Shown piece after piece: positions 1-8,200 of a stretch of DNA of 64,000 nt. The position numbers and the translations under genes are program-made. The stretch is from Burkholderia sp. Ac-20365 (GTDB lineage: Bacteria > Pseudomonadota > Gammaproteobacteria > Burkholderiales > Burkholderiaceae): NCBI RefSeq assembly GCF_017104715.1, contig NZ_JAAGPI010000018.1, positions 62,001-126,000 on the forward strand, written 5' to 3'. A model generated the notes under the pieces. That model was not told where the DNA came from and made no database searches. It was given only the letters and a program-made list of their open reading frames with translations. Every line of letters starts with the position of its first letter. The stretch's first letter is position 1.

Positions 1-2
1 GT

Positions 3-641
3 CTGTTGACGATCAGCCGGATCGAATCGCCGGTGTACGACGAGTTTCTCGCGGACTTTCATCGCGCGTATCCGCGTATCGACTTGCAGATCGAAGTGAT
101 GCGCTCGTCGGACATCATCTCGTCGCTGTTGCAAAAGACGGCGACAGCGGGTCTCGGCTTGTGCCGCACACCCCACGACAAGCTGGAAATGCGCTGCTTC
201 CTGCGGCAACGCTATGCGATTTTTTGCGGGCGTCATCACAGGCTGTACGGCAAATCGCCGCTGACAACGCAAGATCTGCTCGCCGAAAACTTCGTGTCGT
301 TCACCAGCGACCAGATCGGCGACAGTCTTTCGCCGCTTACCGTGTTTCGCGATCAGAAGGGCTTCACGGGGCGCATCGTCGCGTCGTCGCCATCGCTGGA
401 TGAAGTGCGGCGGCTGATCTTCGCGGGCTTTGGCATCGGCTGTTTGCCAGAGCACATCGTGCGCGACGACATCGCGCAACAACGCTTGTGGCGCCTGCCG
501 CCCGAAGAAGGACTCGTCGATGTCGACGTGCATCTGCTGTGGCATCGCGAGCGCAAGATGAACGCAGCGGATCACGCGTTTCTCGACAGCATGGAGCGCT
601 GCATGCGCCGCTATGCGCTCGCAGAACGGCTCGGCAAATAA
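3..641 (+). CDS. LysR-family transcriptional regulator, C-terminal part (5' end outside window)
   Basis: The reading frame is open from the left edge, so this is the last ~212 residues of a longer gene; the HTH domain would lie upstream of the window. What is visible is a LysR effector-binding fold: an opening beta strand (LTISRIES), the DLQIEV strand after a helix, an AGLGLC strand, and the typical late segment GFGIGCLPEHIV that precedes the C-terminal helix. The length fits the substrate-binding domain of a ~300-residue LysR protein. It lies in the same direction as, and ~350 bp ahead of, the guanidine operon, but that operon has its own NtrC/sigma-54/riboswitch leader, so a regulatory link is not implied. 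The effector cannot be told from sequence. Confidence 0.85.
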   Translation: MLTISRIESPVYDEFLADFHRAYPRIDLQIEVMRSSDIISSLLQKTATAGLGLCRTPHDKLEMRCFLRQRYAIFCGRHHRLYGKSPLTTQDLLAENFVSFTSDQIGDSLSPLTVFRDQKGFTGRIVASSPSLDEVRRLIFAGFGIGCLPEHIVRDDIAQQRLWRLPPEEGLVDVDVHLLWHRERKMNAADHAFLDSMERCMRRYALAERLGK

Positions 642-652
642 CGCGCATTGAA

Positions 653-669
653 CGCACCCGACTGGTGCG
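653..669 (+). promoter_or_regulatory. NtrC-like enhancer dyad
   Basis: The sequence cGCACC-CGACT-GGTGCg is a perfect GCACC-N5-GGTGC dyad, which matches the established NtrC binding consensus (TGCACC-N5-GGTGCA) apart from the outermost base on each side. It begins 11 bases after the preceding LysR stop codon and lies about 100 bases upstream of the -24/-12 element at 755, the usual enhancer distance. This is one site read by eye; a second site was not found. Confidence 0.6.
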
Positions 670-754
670 AACGCGCGCGCGCATATCGCGATCCGGCTTC
701 AATCTTGTGCACAAGATGGTCGCGACAACCGTCGATTCCACGTAAAAACGGCAA

Positions 755-770
755 TGGCATGCTTATCGCT
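755..770 (+). promoter_or_regulatory. Candidate sigma-54 promoter (-24/-12) of the guanidine operon
   Basis: TGGCATGCTTATCGCT has the invariant GG (756-757) and GC (768-769) separated by exactly 10 bases, with TGGCA matching the -24 consensus; the -12 half is CGC rather than TTGC, so the match is imperfect. Transcription would start near 781, giving a leader that includes the whole riboswitch at 828-935. Position and spacing relative to the NtrC dyad support nitrogen-limitation control. Confidence 0.5.
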
Positions 771-827
771 TAGTAAGACGCAGGAGCCGGTGCAGCATCC
801 GGTTTAGTAGTCACAATCTGGCAAATG

Positions 828-935
828 GACGACTAGGGTTCCGGTCGCGCATCGAGACATTCGATGCACGACGCTGGTCCGAGAGTTGTCGACCTCGATG
901 AGGTTACACGGCGGGATAAAAGCCCGGGAGAGAAC
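828..935 (+). promoter_or_regulatory. Guanidine-I riboswitch (ykkC/yxkD class)
   Basis: Three sequence blocks diagnostic of the ykkC guanidine-I aptamer occur in order: GACTAGGGTTCCGG (831-844), CTGGTCCGAGAG (874-885) and ACACGGCGGGATAAAAGCCC running into GGGAGA (906-931). Between them are hairpin-forming stretches (ATCGAGACATTCGAT around 851-865 and ACCTC-GATG-AGGT at 892-904). The class binds free guanidinium and usually turns on guanidine export or degradation genes. Here it leads directly into the ABC importer, DUF1989 pair, carboxylase and allophanate hydrolase operon, which is a known association. Only about 55 bases separate the aptamer from the first start codon, so the expression platform is compact; no U-tract terminator is visible, which favours translational control. 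Confidence 0.95.
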
Positions 936-977
936 GCGATGCGTCGCGCCGCTCCTGCCGTCGATAACCGTCCCTGC

Positions 978-989
978 GAGGTCAACCTC
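978..989 (+). promoter_or_regulatory. Shine-Dalgarno with self-complementary flank (possible riboswitch expression platform)
   Basis: GAGG-TCAA-CCTC lies directly before the ATG at 990; GAGG is the only good ribosome binding site for that start. It can fold on itself, and the extended GAGGT (978-982) is also complementary to ACCTC at 892-896 inside the aptamer. If guanidine stabilises the 892-904 hairpin, the Shine-Dalgarno would be freed. The complementarity is seen; the switching is inferred. Confidence 0.35.
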
Positions 990-2057
990 ATGCGCAAGCT
1001 CCGTTTTTTCGCCGCTGCCGCCGTCGCTCTCTCCCTGTGCGTCTCCACTCCGTCGTTCGCTCAAGCCCGTAAGGACTTCAAGGTCTGCTGGACCATCTAC
1101 GCCGGCTGGATGCCGTGGGGCTATGCGAAGACGCAAGGCATCATGTCCAAATGGGCGAAGAAGTACGGCATCAACGTCGATGTCGTGCAACTGAACGACT
1201 ACATCGAATCGATCAATCAGTACACGGCCGGCAAGTTCGACGGCTGCGCGATGACCAACATGGACGCGCTGACCATTCCCGCCACCGGCGGCGTGGACAG
1301 CACGGCATTGATCGTCAGCGACTACTCGAACGGCAACGACGGCGTGCTCATCAAGGGCGCGGGCAAGAAGGTCGCGGACCTCAAAGGCCAGTCCGTCAAT
1401 CTGGTCGAACTCTCCGTTTCGCACTATCTGCTGGCACGCGCACTTGAATCGGCAGGCATGAGCGAGCGCGACATCAAGACCGTCAACACGTCCGACGCCG
1501 ATATTTCAGGCGCATTCGCGACGCCCGCGGTCCACAACGCCGTCACATGGAACCCGATGCTCGCCGATCTGAAGGCGAAGCCGAACGTCACGGAAGTGTT
1601 CGATTCGAGCCGCATTCCGGGCGAAATCATGGACATGATGGTCGTCAACACGAAGACGCTGCATGACAACCCGGCGCTCGGCAAGGCACTGACGGGCGCA
1701 TGGTTCGAGATCATGCAGACGATGCACGGCGGCTCGCCGGATACGGAAACCGCGCTCACGTCGATGGCAAAAGCGTCGGGCACCGACCTCGCCGGCTACA
1801 AGGCGCAACTCTCGACCACGGCCCTCTTCTACACGCCGCAACAGGCACTCGATTTCGCCACCAGCCCGAACATGCCGAAGATCATGACGCGCGTCGCGCA
1901 GTTCTCGTTCGATCACGGTCTGCTCGGCAAGGGCGCGCCGAACGCGGGTGCAGTGGGCATGGCATTCGACAACAACGTGGTGGTGGGCAGCAAGAGCAAC
2001 CTGAAGCTGCGTTTCGATCCGACCTACGTGCGCATGGCCGCGCAAGGCAAGCTCTAA
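990..2057 (+). CDS. Urea/guanidine-operon ABC transporter, periplasmic substrate-binding protein
   Basis: A 355-residue NMT1/TauA-like periplasmic binding protein of the type repeatedly found with urea-carboxylase operons. The N terminus (MRKLRFFAAAAVALSLCVST, then PSFAQA) is a Sec signal peptide without a lipobox; mature protein starts near residue 27 with KDFKVCWTIYAGWMPWGYA. ATG 990 is preferred because GAGG sits 8 bases upstream and the signal peptide starts there; the frame is open further upstream to 864, but that stretch overlaps the riboswitch. It is the first gene of the operon, 28 bp ahead of the permease. Given the riboswitch, guanidine is the likely ligand, though urea or a related compound cannot be excluded from sequence. 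Confidence 0.9.
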   Translation: MRKLRFFAAAAVALSLCVSTPSFAQARKDFKVCWTIYAGWMPWGYAKTQGIMSKWAKKYGINVDVVQLNDYIESINQYTAGKFDGCAMTNMDALTIPATGGVDSTALIVSDYSNGNDGVLIKGAGKKVADLKGQSVNLVELSVSHYLLARALESAGMSERDIKTVNTSDADISGAFATPAVHNAVTWNPMLADLKAKPNVTEVFDSSRIPGEIMDMMVVNTKTLHDNPALGKALTGAWFEIMQTMHGGSPDTETALTSMAKASGTDLAGYKAQLSTTALFYTPQQALDFATSPNMPKIMTRVAQFSFDHGLLGKGAPNAGAVGMAFDNNVVVGSKSNLKLRFDPTYVRMAAQGKL

Positions 2058-2085
2058 GCGCCGCGTCGTTCTGAAGGAGAGGCCC

Positions 2086-2901
2086 ATGCGGCTCATCAAC
2101 CGACATCCCGGCCGCACCGGCAGTCTGATGCTGTTGCTGCTGCCCTTCATCGTGCTGATCGCGGTGTACTTCACCGGCTCGTCGTTGCGGCTGCAGGCCA
2201 ATCCCGACGACAAGCTGCTGCCTAGCGCCACGCAGATGAAGGACGCGCTGCACGAATACGCGTTCAGTGAAGACAAGCGCACGGGCGAATACATGATGTG
2301 GGACGACACGGTGTCGAGCATGAAGCGGCTCGGCATCGGCCTCGTTGCGAGCGCGGCGATTGCACTGGTGTTCGGCATCGCGACGGGCAGCCTGCCGCTC
2401 GCGGGCGCGACGCTGTCGCCGTTCATCACGGTGATATCGATGATTCCGCCGCTCGCGGTGTTGCCGATTCTCTTCATCGTGTTCGGTCTCGACGAGTTGT
2501 CGAAGGTCGTGCTGATCGTAATCGGCATCACGCCGATGATGATTCGCGATCTTCAGCAGCGCACGCGCGAGATCCCCGAAGAGCTGTGGATCAAGGCGCA
2601 AACGCTCGGTGCATCGAGCTGGACGCTGATTCTGCGCGTGATCGTGCCGCAACTGCTGCCGCGTCTGCTGATTGCGCTGCGTCTCGCGCTGACGTCGGCG
2701 TGGCTGTTCCTGATCGCGGCGGAAGCGATTGCATCGACGGATGGGCTGGGTTATCGCATCTTTCTCGTGCGCCGTTATCTCGCGATGGATGTGATCCTGC
2801 CGTACGTCGCGTGGATCACGCTGCTTGCGTGGCTGATCGATGAAGCGCTGCGCCGTCTCACGCAGTGGGCTTTCCCCTGGTACAACGGAGGCCGCGCATG
2901 A
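2086..2901 (+). CDS. ABC transporter permease (guanidine/urea operon)
   Basis: A 271-residue inner-membrane permease of the SsuC/TauC type. A hydrophobic N-terminal segment (SLMLLLLPFIVLIAVYF, ~residues 13-30) is followed by a polar periplasmic stretch with the sequence YMMWDDTVSSMKR, then a bundle of membrane helices. The cytoplasmic EAA-like loop (EIPEELWIKAQTLGASSWTLI) that contacts the ATPase is clear. The start has GGAGAGG 6 bases upstream. Its stop overlaps the ATPase start by four bases (ATGA), so the two are translationally coupled. It forms the membrane pore of the importer with the binding protein before it and the ATPase after it. Confidence 0.9.
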   Translation: MRLINRHPGRTGSLMLLLLPFIVLIAVYFTGSSLRLQANPDDKLLPSATQMKDALHEYAFSEDKRTGEYMMWDDTVSSMKRLGIGLVASAAIALVFGIATGSLPLAGATLSPFITVISMIPPLAVLPILFIVFGLDELSKVVLIVIGITPMMIRDLQQRTREIPEELWIKAQTLGASSWTLILRVIVPQLLPRLLIALRLALTSAWLFLIAAEAIASTDGLGYRIFLVRRYLAMDVILPYVAWITLLAWLIDEALRRLTQWAFPWYNGGRA

Positions 2902-3671
2902 TCGAAATCCGCAACCTGTGGAAGCAATACGACGATCAGGTCGTACTGGAGCGGCTCAATCTGCGCATCGCGGAAGGCGAATTCTGCTCGATGGTCGGCG
3001 CGTCGGGCTGCGGCAAGTCGACGTTTCTGCGCATGCTGCTCGGCCAGGAACGCCCGACACGCGGCCAGATTCTTCTCGACGGCGAACCGCTGCCGCCGGA
3101 ACCGGACCCGCATCGCGGCGTCGTGTTTCAGCGCTATTCGGTGTTTCCGCATCTGACCGTGCTGCGCAACGTGATGCTCGGACTCGAGTTGCCGCATGCG
3201 CGCTTCACCGGACGTCTGTTCGGTGCGCGCCGCCAGCGCGCAAAAGATGAAGCCGTGGCAATGCTCACGCGCGTCGGTCTCGCCGATTCGCTCGACAAGT
3301 ATCCGCATCAGCTGTCGGGCGGCATGCAGCAACGTCTCGCGCTGGCGCAGGCATTGGTGATGAAGCCGCGCGTGCTGCTGCTCGACGAGCCGTTCGGCGC
3401 GCTCGATCCCGGCATCCGCCGCGACATGCACGAACTGCTGACCGCGCTGTGGCGCGAAGCGAAGCTGACGGTTTTCATGGTGACGCACGATCTGAAAGAA
3501 GGCTTCACGCTCGGCAGCCGCGTGCTCGTCTTCGACAAGGTGCGCATCGATCCGCAAGCGCCGCAGGCCTACGGCGCGCGCATCACTTACGACATTCCGC
3601 TCGAACGCAACGGTGTGCGCGACGCGCACGCGGCAACGGCCATTCCGCCGCTGCTTGCCGTGCCCGCATGA
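2898..3671 (+). CDS. ABC transporter ATP-binding protein (guanidine/urea operon)
   Basis: A 257-residue nucleotide-binding subunit of the nitrate/sulfonate/taurine importer type. Walker A is GASGCGKST (residues 35-43), the signature is LSGGMQQR, Walker B is VLLLDEPFGALD and the H-loop lies in FMVTHDLKEGF. The region between Walker A and signature is longer than usual because of an insert around LPHARFTGRLFGARRQRAKD. The ATG at 2898 overlaps the permease stop (ATGA) and is preceded by GGAGG. It energises import through the preceding permease. The C-terminal tail after residue ~220 is short and shows no regulatory domain. Confidence 0.93.
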   Translation: MIEIRNLWKQYDDQVVLERLNLRIAEGEFCSMVGASGCGKSTFLRMLLGQERPTRGQILLDGEPLPPEPDPHRGVVFQRYSVFPHLTVLRNVMLGLELPHARFTGRLFGARRQRAKDEAVAMLTRVGLADSLDKYPHQLSGGMQQRLALAQALVMKPRVLLLDEPFGALDPGIRRDMHELLTALWREAKLTVFMVTHDLKEGFTLGSRVLVFDKVRIDPQAPQAYGARITYDIPLERNGVRDAHAATAIPPLLAVPA

Positions 3672-3691
3672 CCGAAAGAAAGGACAAGGAC

Positions 3692-4399
3692 ATGAACGAC
3701 ATATTGCTCGAAGAAACCGTGCCTGGCGGCGGCCATGCGTCGCTGATCGTCAAGCGCGGGCAACTGCTGCGCATCACCGATCCGCGCGGCGGCGCCAACG
3801 TCGCGATGCTGCTGTTCAACGCCGCCGAAAAAAGCGAACGCCTGAATCTGCCCGACACACTCAAGTGCCAGCACACGGCAAAGCTGACCAAAGGCCATTG
3901 CCTTTACTCCGATATGGGCCGCGTGCTCGCCGCGATCGTCGCGGATACGTGCGGCTGGCATGACAGTCTCGCGGGCGTGTCGGATGCGGCCGAAGTGTTC
4001 GAGAAGTACGGACAAGGCCGCTATCAGGAACTGCGCAACGCGTTCTATCGCAATGGCACCGACAACCTGCTCGTCGAACTCGGCAAATGGGGACTCGGCA
4101 TTTCCGACCTATTGATGACGCTGAATCTGTTCAGCCGCGTCGATGTCACCGATGCAGGCGCGCTCAGCTTCGTCCCGGGCAATTCGAAAACGGGCGACTA
4201 CATCGAACTCTATGCACCGATGAACACACTCGTCGTGCTGACGGCGATCCAGCATCCGCTCGATCCGAACCCGGAATACGCGCCGAAGCCCGTCAAGCTG
4301 ACACTCGCCGCCGCCGACAGCCAGGTCGCCGAAATCTGCCGCACGTCATGCGATGAAAACACGCGCGGCTTCATCAATACCGAACGATTCTTTCTCTGA
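3692..4399 (+). CDS. Urea carboxylase-associated protein 1 (DUF1989), carboxyguanidine deiminase subunit
   Basis: A 235-residue DUF1989 protein. The family signature is present: LLRITDPRGGANVAMLLFN near the N terminus, CQHTAKLTKGHCLYSDMGRVL, and the metal-site-like ADTCGWHD motif. Work on guanidine-degrading bacteria showed that the two DUF1989 proteins of these operons form carboxyguanidine deiminase (CgdA/CgdB), converting carboxyguanidine to allophanate and ammonia. ATG 3692 is chosen because AAAGGACAAGG lies just upstream; an in-frame ATG at 3668 overlaps the ATPase stop but lacks a ribosome binding site. It is followed 14 bp later by its paralogue. Which subunit letter applies is not decidable here. 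Confidence 0.88.
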   Translation: MNDILLEETVPGGGHASLIVKRGQLLRITDPRGGANVAMLLFNAAEKSERLNLPDTLKCQHTAKLTKGHCLYSDMGRVLAAIVADTCGWHDSLAGVSDAAEVFEKYGQGRYQELRNAFYRNGTDNLLVELGKWGLGISDLLMTLNLFSRVDVTDAGALSFVPGNSKTGDYIELYAPMNTLVVLTAIQHPLDPNPEYAPKPVKLTLAAADSQVAEICRTSCDENTRGFINTERFFL

Positions 4400-4413
4400 G
4401 CGGGACGCGCGCC

Positions 4414-5058
4414 ATGACGACATCCACCCTCACGACCAGCACGCTCAATCCCGCCGACGCGGTCTTTCAGGAGACCCTGCCCGCGGGCGAACCGTGGCTC
4501 AAGGAACTGAAAGCCGGCCAGACGTTGCGCATTCGCGATGTAGAAGGCAATCAGGCTATCGACACGCTGTTCTACAGCCTCGCTGATCCGCGCGAACGCT
4601 ATGACGCGCAACGCACATTGCGCCGTCAGCAAAGCCTCTATCTGACGACCGGCACCGTTCTCTATTCGAACCTCGGCAACCCGATGCTGACCATCGTCGC
4701 CGATACATGCGGACGTCACGACACGCTCGGCGGCGCATGCGCGCAGGAAAGCAACACCGTGCGTTACGCGCTCGAAAAGCGTTACATGCACAGCTGCCGC
4801 GATAACTATCTGCGCGCCTGTGCGCATGATGGCCGTCTGTCGAAACACGACATCGCCGCCAACATCAATTTCTTCATGAACGTGCCCGTCACATCCGAGG
4901 GCGGCCTCACGTTCGAAGACGGTATCTCTGCGCCCGGCAAATACGTCGAACTGCGCGCGGAAATGGATGTGATCGTGCTGATCTCGAACTGTCCGCAACT
5001 GAACAATCCGTGCAACGCCTACAACCCGACTCCCGCGGAGCTGACGATATGGAACTGA
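4414..5058 (+). CDS. Urea carboxylase-associated protein 2 (DUF1989), carboxyguanidine deiminase subunit
   Basis: A 214-residue DUF1989 paralogue of the preceding gene, with LRIRDVEGNQAIDTLFYS, LYLTTGTVLYSNLGNPMLTI and the conserved ADTCGRHDTLGGACAQESN segment typical of the second member of the pair. It is expected to form a hetero-oligomer with the preceding protein to deiminate carboxyguanidine before allophanate hydrolase acts. The first ~20 residues (MTTSTLTTSTLNPADAVF) are low complexity and poorly conserved, so a slightly later start is possible. A 180-bp gap separates it from the carboxylase; a 29-codon ORF there (5049-5138) has no independent support. Confidence 0.88.
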   Translation: MTTSTLTTSTLNPADAVFQETLPAGEPWLKELKAGQTLRIRDVEGNQAIDTLFYSLADPRERYDAQRTLRRQQSLYLTTGTVLYSNLGNPMLTIVADTCGRHDTLGGACAQESNTVRYALEKRYMHSCRDNYLRACAHDGRLSKHDIAANINFFMNVPVTSEGGLTFEDGISAPGKYVELRAEMDVIVLISNCPQLNNPCNAYNPTPAELTIWN

Positions 5059-5238
5059 GCACACTGCGCGTATGGCTGTACACGGTGATGAAAGTGCGCG
5101 CTGAGCGGTTGATGCGCTTCGACAGCACAAAGCGCTAGACGTCGCACGCTTTCAGAACACGAAGCGATCTGCCGTGGACGACCTCGGCATGCATGCCCAC
5201 GTGGCGGGACGACCCGCCCACGCATTGAACATCCACTC

Positions 5239-8200
5239 ATGTTCGATAAAGTCCTCATTGCGAATCGCGGCGCGATTGCCTGCCGCATTCTGCGCACGCT
5301 GCGCGAACTCCACGTAGAAGGCGTCGCCGTCTACAGCGAAGCGGACCGCGCGAGCCGTCACGTCAGTCTCGCCGATACGGCATGCAGCCTCGGCGACGGC
5401 GCGGCCAGCGTCACCTATCTCGACATCGCGAAGATTCTGGAGATCGCACGTGCGCAGGGCGCGCAGGCGATTCATCCGGGCTACGGCTTTCTGTCGGAGA
5501 ACGCGGCATTCGCCGAAGCATGCGAAGCCGCGGGCGTCGCGTTCATCGGGCCGACGCCTGCGCAGTTACGCGCGTTCGGTCTCAAGCACACGGCGCGCGC
5601 CATCGCCGCCGGACAGGGTGTGCCGATGCTCGAAGGCACAGGTCTGCTCGACGATCTCGACACTGCGCTCGAAGCGGCAACGCGTATTGGTTATCCCGTG
5701 ATGCTGAAGAGCACGGCGGGCGGCGGCGGCATCGGCATGCGTGTGTGCCGCTCGGCGGAAGAACTCGCGGCGCAGTTCGACAATGTGAAGCGCCTCGGGC
5801 AGAACAATTTCAGCGATGCCGGCGTGTTCCTCGAAAAGTACATCGAGAAAGCGCGGCATCTCGAAGTGCAGGTGTTCGGCGACGGCAAAGGCGCGGCTAT
5901 CGCGCTTGGCGTGCGTGACTGCTCGGTGCAGCGGCGCAATCAGAAGGTGCTCGAAGAAACGCCTGCGCCAAATCTGCCCGATGGCGTCGATGCCGCGCTG
6001 TGCGATGCGGCGATTCGCCTTGCGCAAGCGGTGTCGTATCGTTCGGCAGGCACGGTCGAATTTGTCTATGACAGCGATGCTGCGCGCTTCTATTTTCTCG
6101 AAGTGAATACGCGCCTGCAGGTCGAGCACGGCGTCACTGAACAGGTGTGGGGCGTGGACCTCGTGCGCTGGATGATCGAACTGGCAGCGGGCAAGCTCGC
6201 GCCGCTCGATGAGTTGACGCGCGATCTGAAACCGCAAGGCCACGCGATTCAGGCGCGTCTCTACGCGGAAGATCCGGGTCGCGATTTCAAGCCCTGTCCG
6301 GGACTGTTGACCGATGTGTCATTCCCCGCCGCCGATGGCCGTGCACTGCGTATCGACACATGGATCGAAGCCGGTTGCGAAGTGCCACCGTGGTTCGATC
6401 CGATGCTCGCGAAGCTGATCGCATGGCAGCCGACTCGCGATGAAGCACGTGAAGCGCTCGACGCCGCGCTCGACGCGTCGCGTATCTATGGCGTCGAAAC
6501 GAATCGCGATTACTTGCGGCAGATTCTTGCCGATGCGCCGTTCGCAAGCGGCAATCCGTGGACGCGTTGCCTCGAAGGTCTGCGTTACCGCGCATCGACA
6601 TTCGAAGTGATCAGCGGCGGCACGCAGACGACTGTACAGGATTATCCAGGACGTCCGGGTTACTGGGCCGTTGGTGTGCCGCCATCGGGACCGATGGACG
6701 ACCGCGCGCTGCGTCTTGGCAATCGCCTGCTTGGCAACGACGCGCAAGCGGCCGCGCTCGAAATCACGATGAGCGGGCCCACGCTGCGCTTCAACGCCGA
6801 TGCTGTCGTCACCGTGACGGGCGCAACGCTGCCCGTGATGCTCGACGACATCCCGCAGCCGATGAACACGACGTTTGCCATCACGGCCGGCTCGACGCTC
6901 GCGCTCGGCACGATACGCGGCGCAGGCGCACGCGCTTACCTGTGCGTGCGCGGCGGGCTGGACGTCGCGCAGTATCTCGGCAGCCGCAGCACCTTCACGC
7001 TTGGACAATTCGGCGGCCACGGCGGACGCGCGCTGCGTGCGGGCGATGTGCTGCATCTGCATGCGTTGTCCAGTAACGAGGCAGGCGTTTCATTGCCCGC
7101 CACGCTTGCGCATCGGTTAGACGATGTACGCGTGCTGCGCGTGATCTACGGCCCGCATGGCGCGCCCGAGTACTTCAGCGCACGCTATATCGAACAGTTT
7201 CTCGATACCGACTGGGAGATTCATTTCAATTCGAGCCGCACAGGTGTGCGCCTGATCGGTCCGAAGCCTGAATGGACGCGCGCGGACGGCGGCGAAGCGG
7301 GCCTGCATCCGTCGAACATTCACGACAATCCGTATGCGGTCGGCGCAATCGATTTCACCGGCGATATGCCTGTGATTCTCGGCCCGGATGGTCCGAGCCT
7401 CGGCGGCTTCGTGTGTCCCGTCACGGTGATCGAAGCGGATCTCTGGCAGATCGGGCAACTGAAAGCAGGCGACAAGGTGCGCTTCGTGCCCGTTGATGTC
7501 GCCACTGCACGCGCGGCGGCACTTGCGAGTGCGGAAGAAGTGGCGTCGCTCGCTGCGGCGAGCGTGGCAACGCCGAACGCCGAAACACGCGCGGAACTGC
7601 AATCGCCGATCGTGCTGAACGTCGGCGATGGACACGAGCAACTCGTCGCACGTCTTTCCGGCGACACGCATCTGCTGCTTGAAATCGGGCCGCCCGAACT
7701 CGATCTCGTGCTGCGCTTTCGCGGCCACGCGCTGATGCAATCGCTCGAAGCATTGCAGTTGCCCGGCGTGATCGATCTGACGCCCGGCATACGTTCGCTG
7801 CAGGTCCACTATCAGCCCGAGCAATTGCCGCTCGCAACGCTGCTCGATCACGTCGCCGAAACCTGGCAACGCGTGCTGCTGCAAAAGGATCTGCGTGCGC
7901 CGTCGCGCGTCGTGCATCTGCCGTTGTCGTGGGACGATCCCGCGTGCCAGCTCGCCATCGACAAATACATGACCACCGTGCGCAAGGATGCGCCGTGGTG
8001 TCCGAGCAACCTGGAGTTCATCCGCCGCATCAACGACCTCGATTCGATCGATGCCGTGAAGCGCGTCGTGTTCGACGCGAGCTATCTGGTGATGGGACTC
8101 GGCGACGTCTATCTCGGCGCGCCCGTCGCGACGCCGCTCGACCCGCGCCATCGGCTCGTGACGACGAAGTACAACCCGGCGCGCACATGGACGGCGGAGA

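Noticed and set aside
5049..5138. 29-codon ORF between the second DUF1989 gene and the carboxylase
   Set aside because: It overlaps the end of the preceding gene, has no ribosome site of its own and no recognisable feature.
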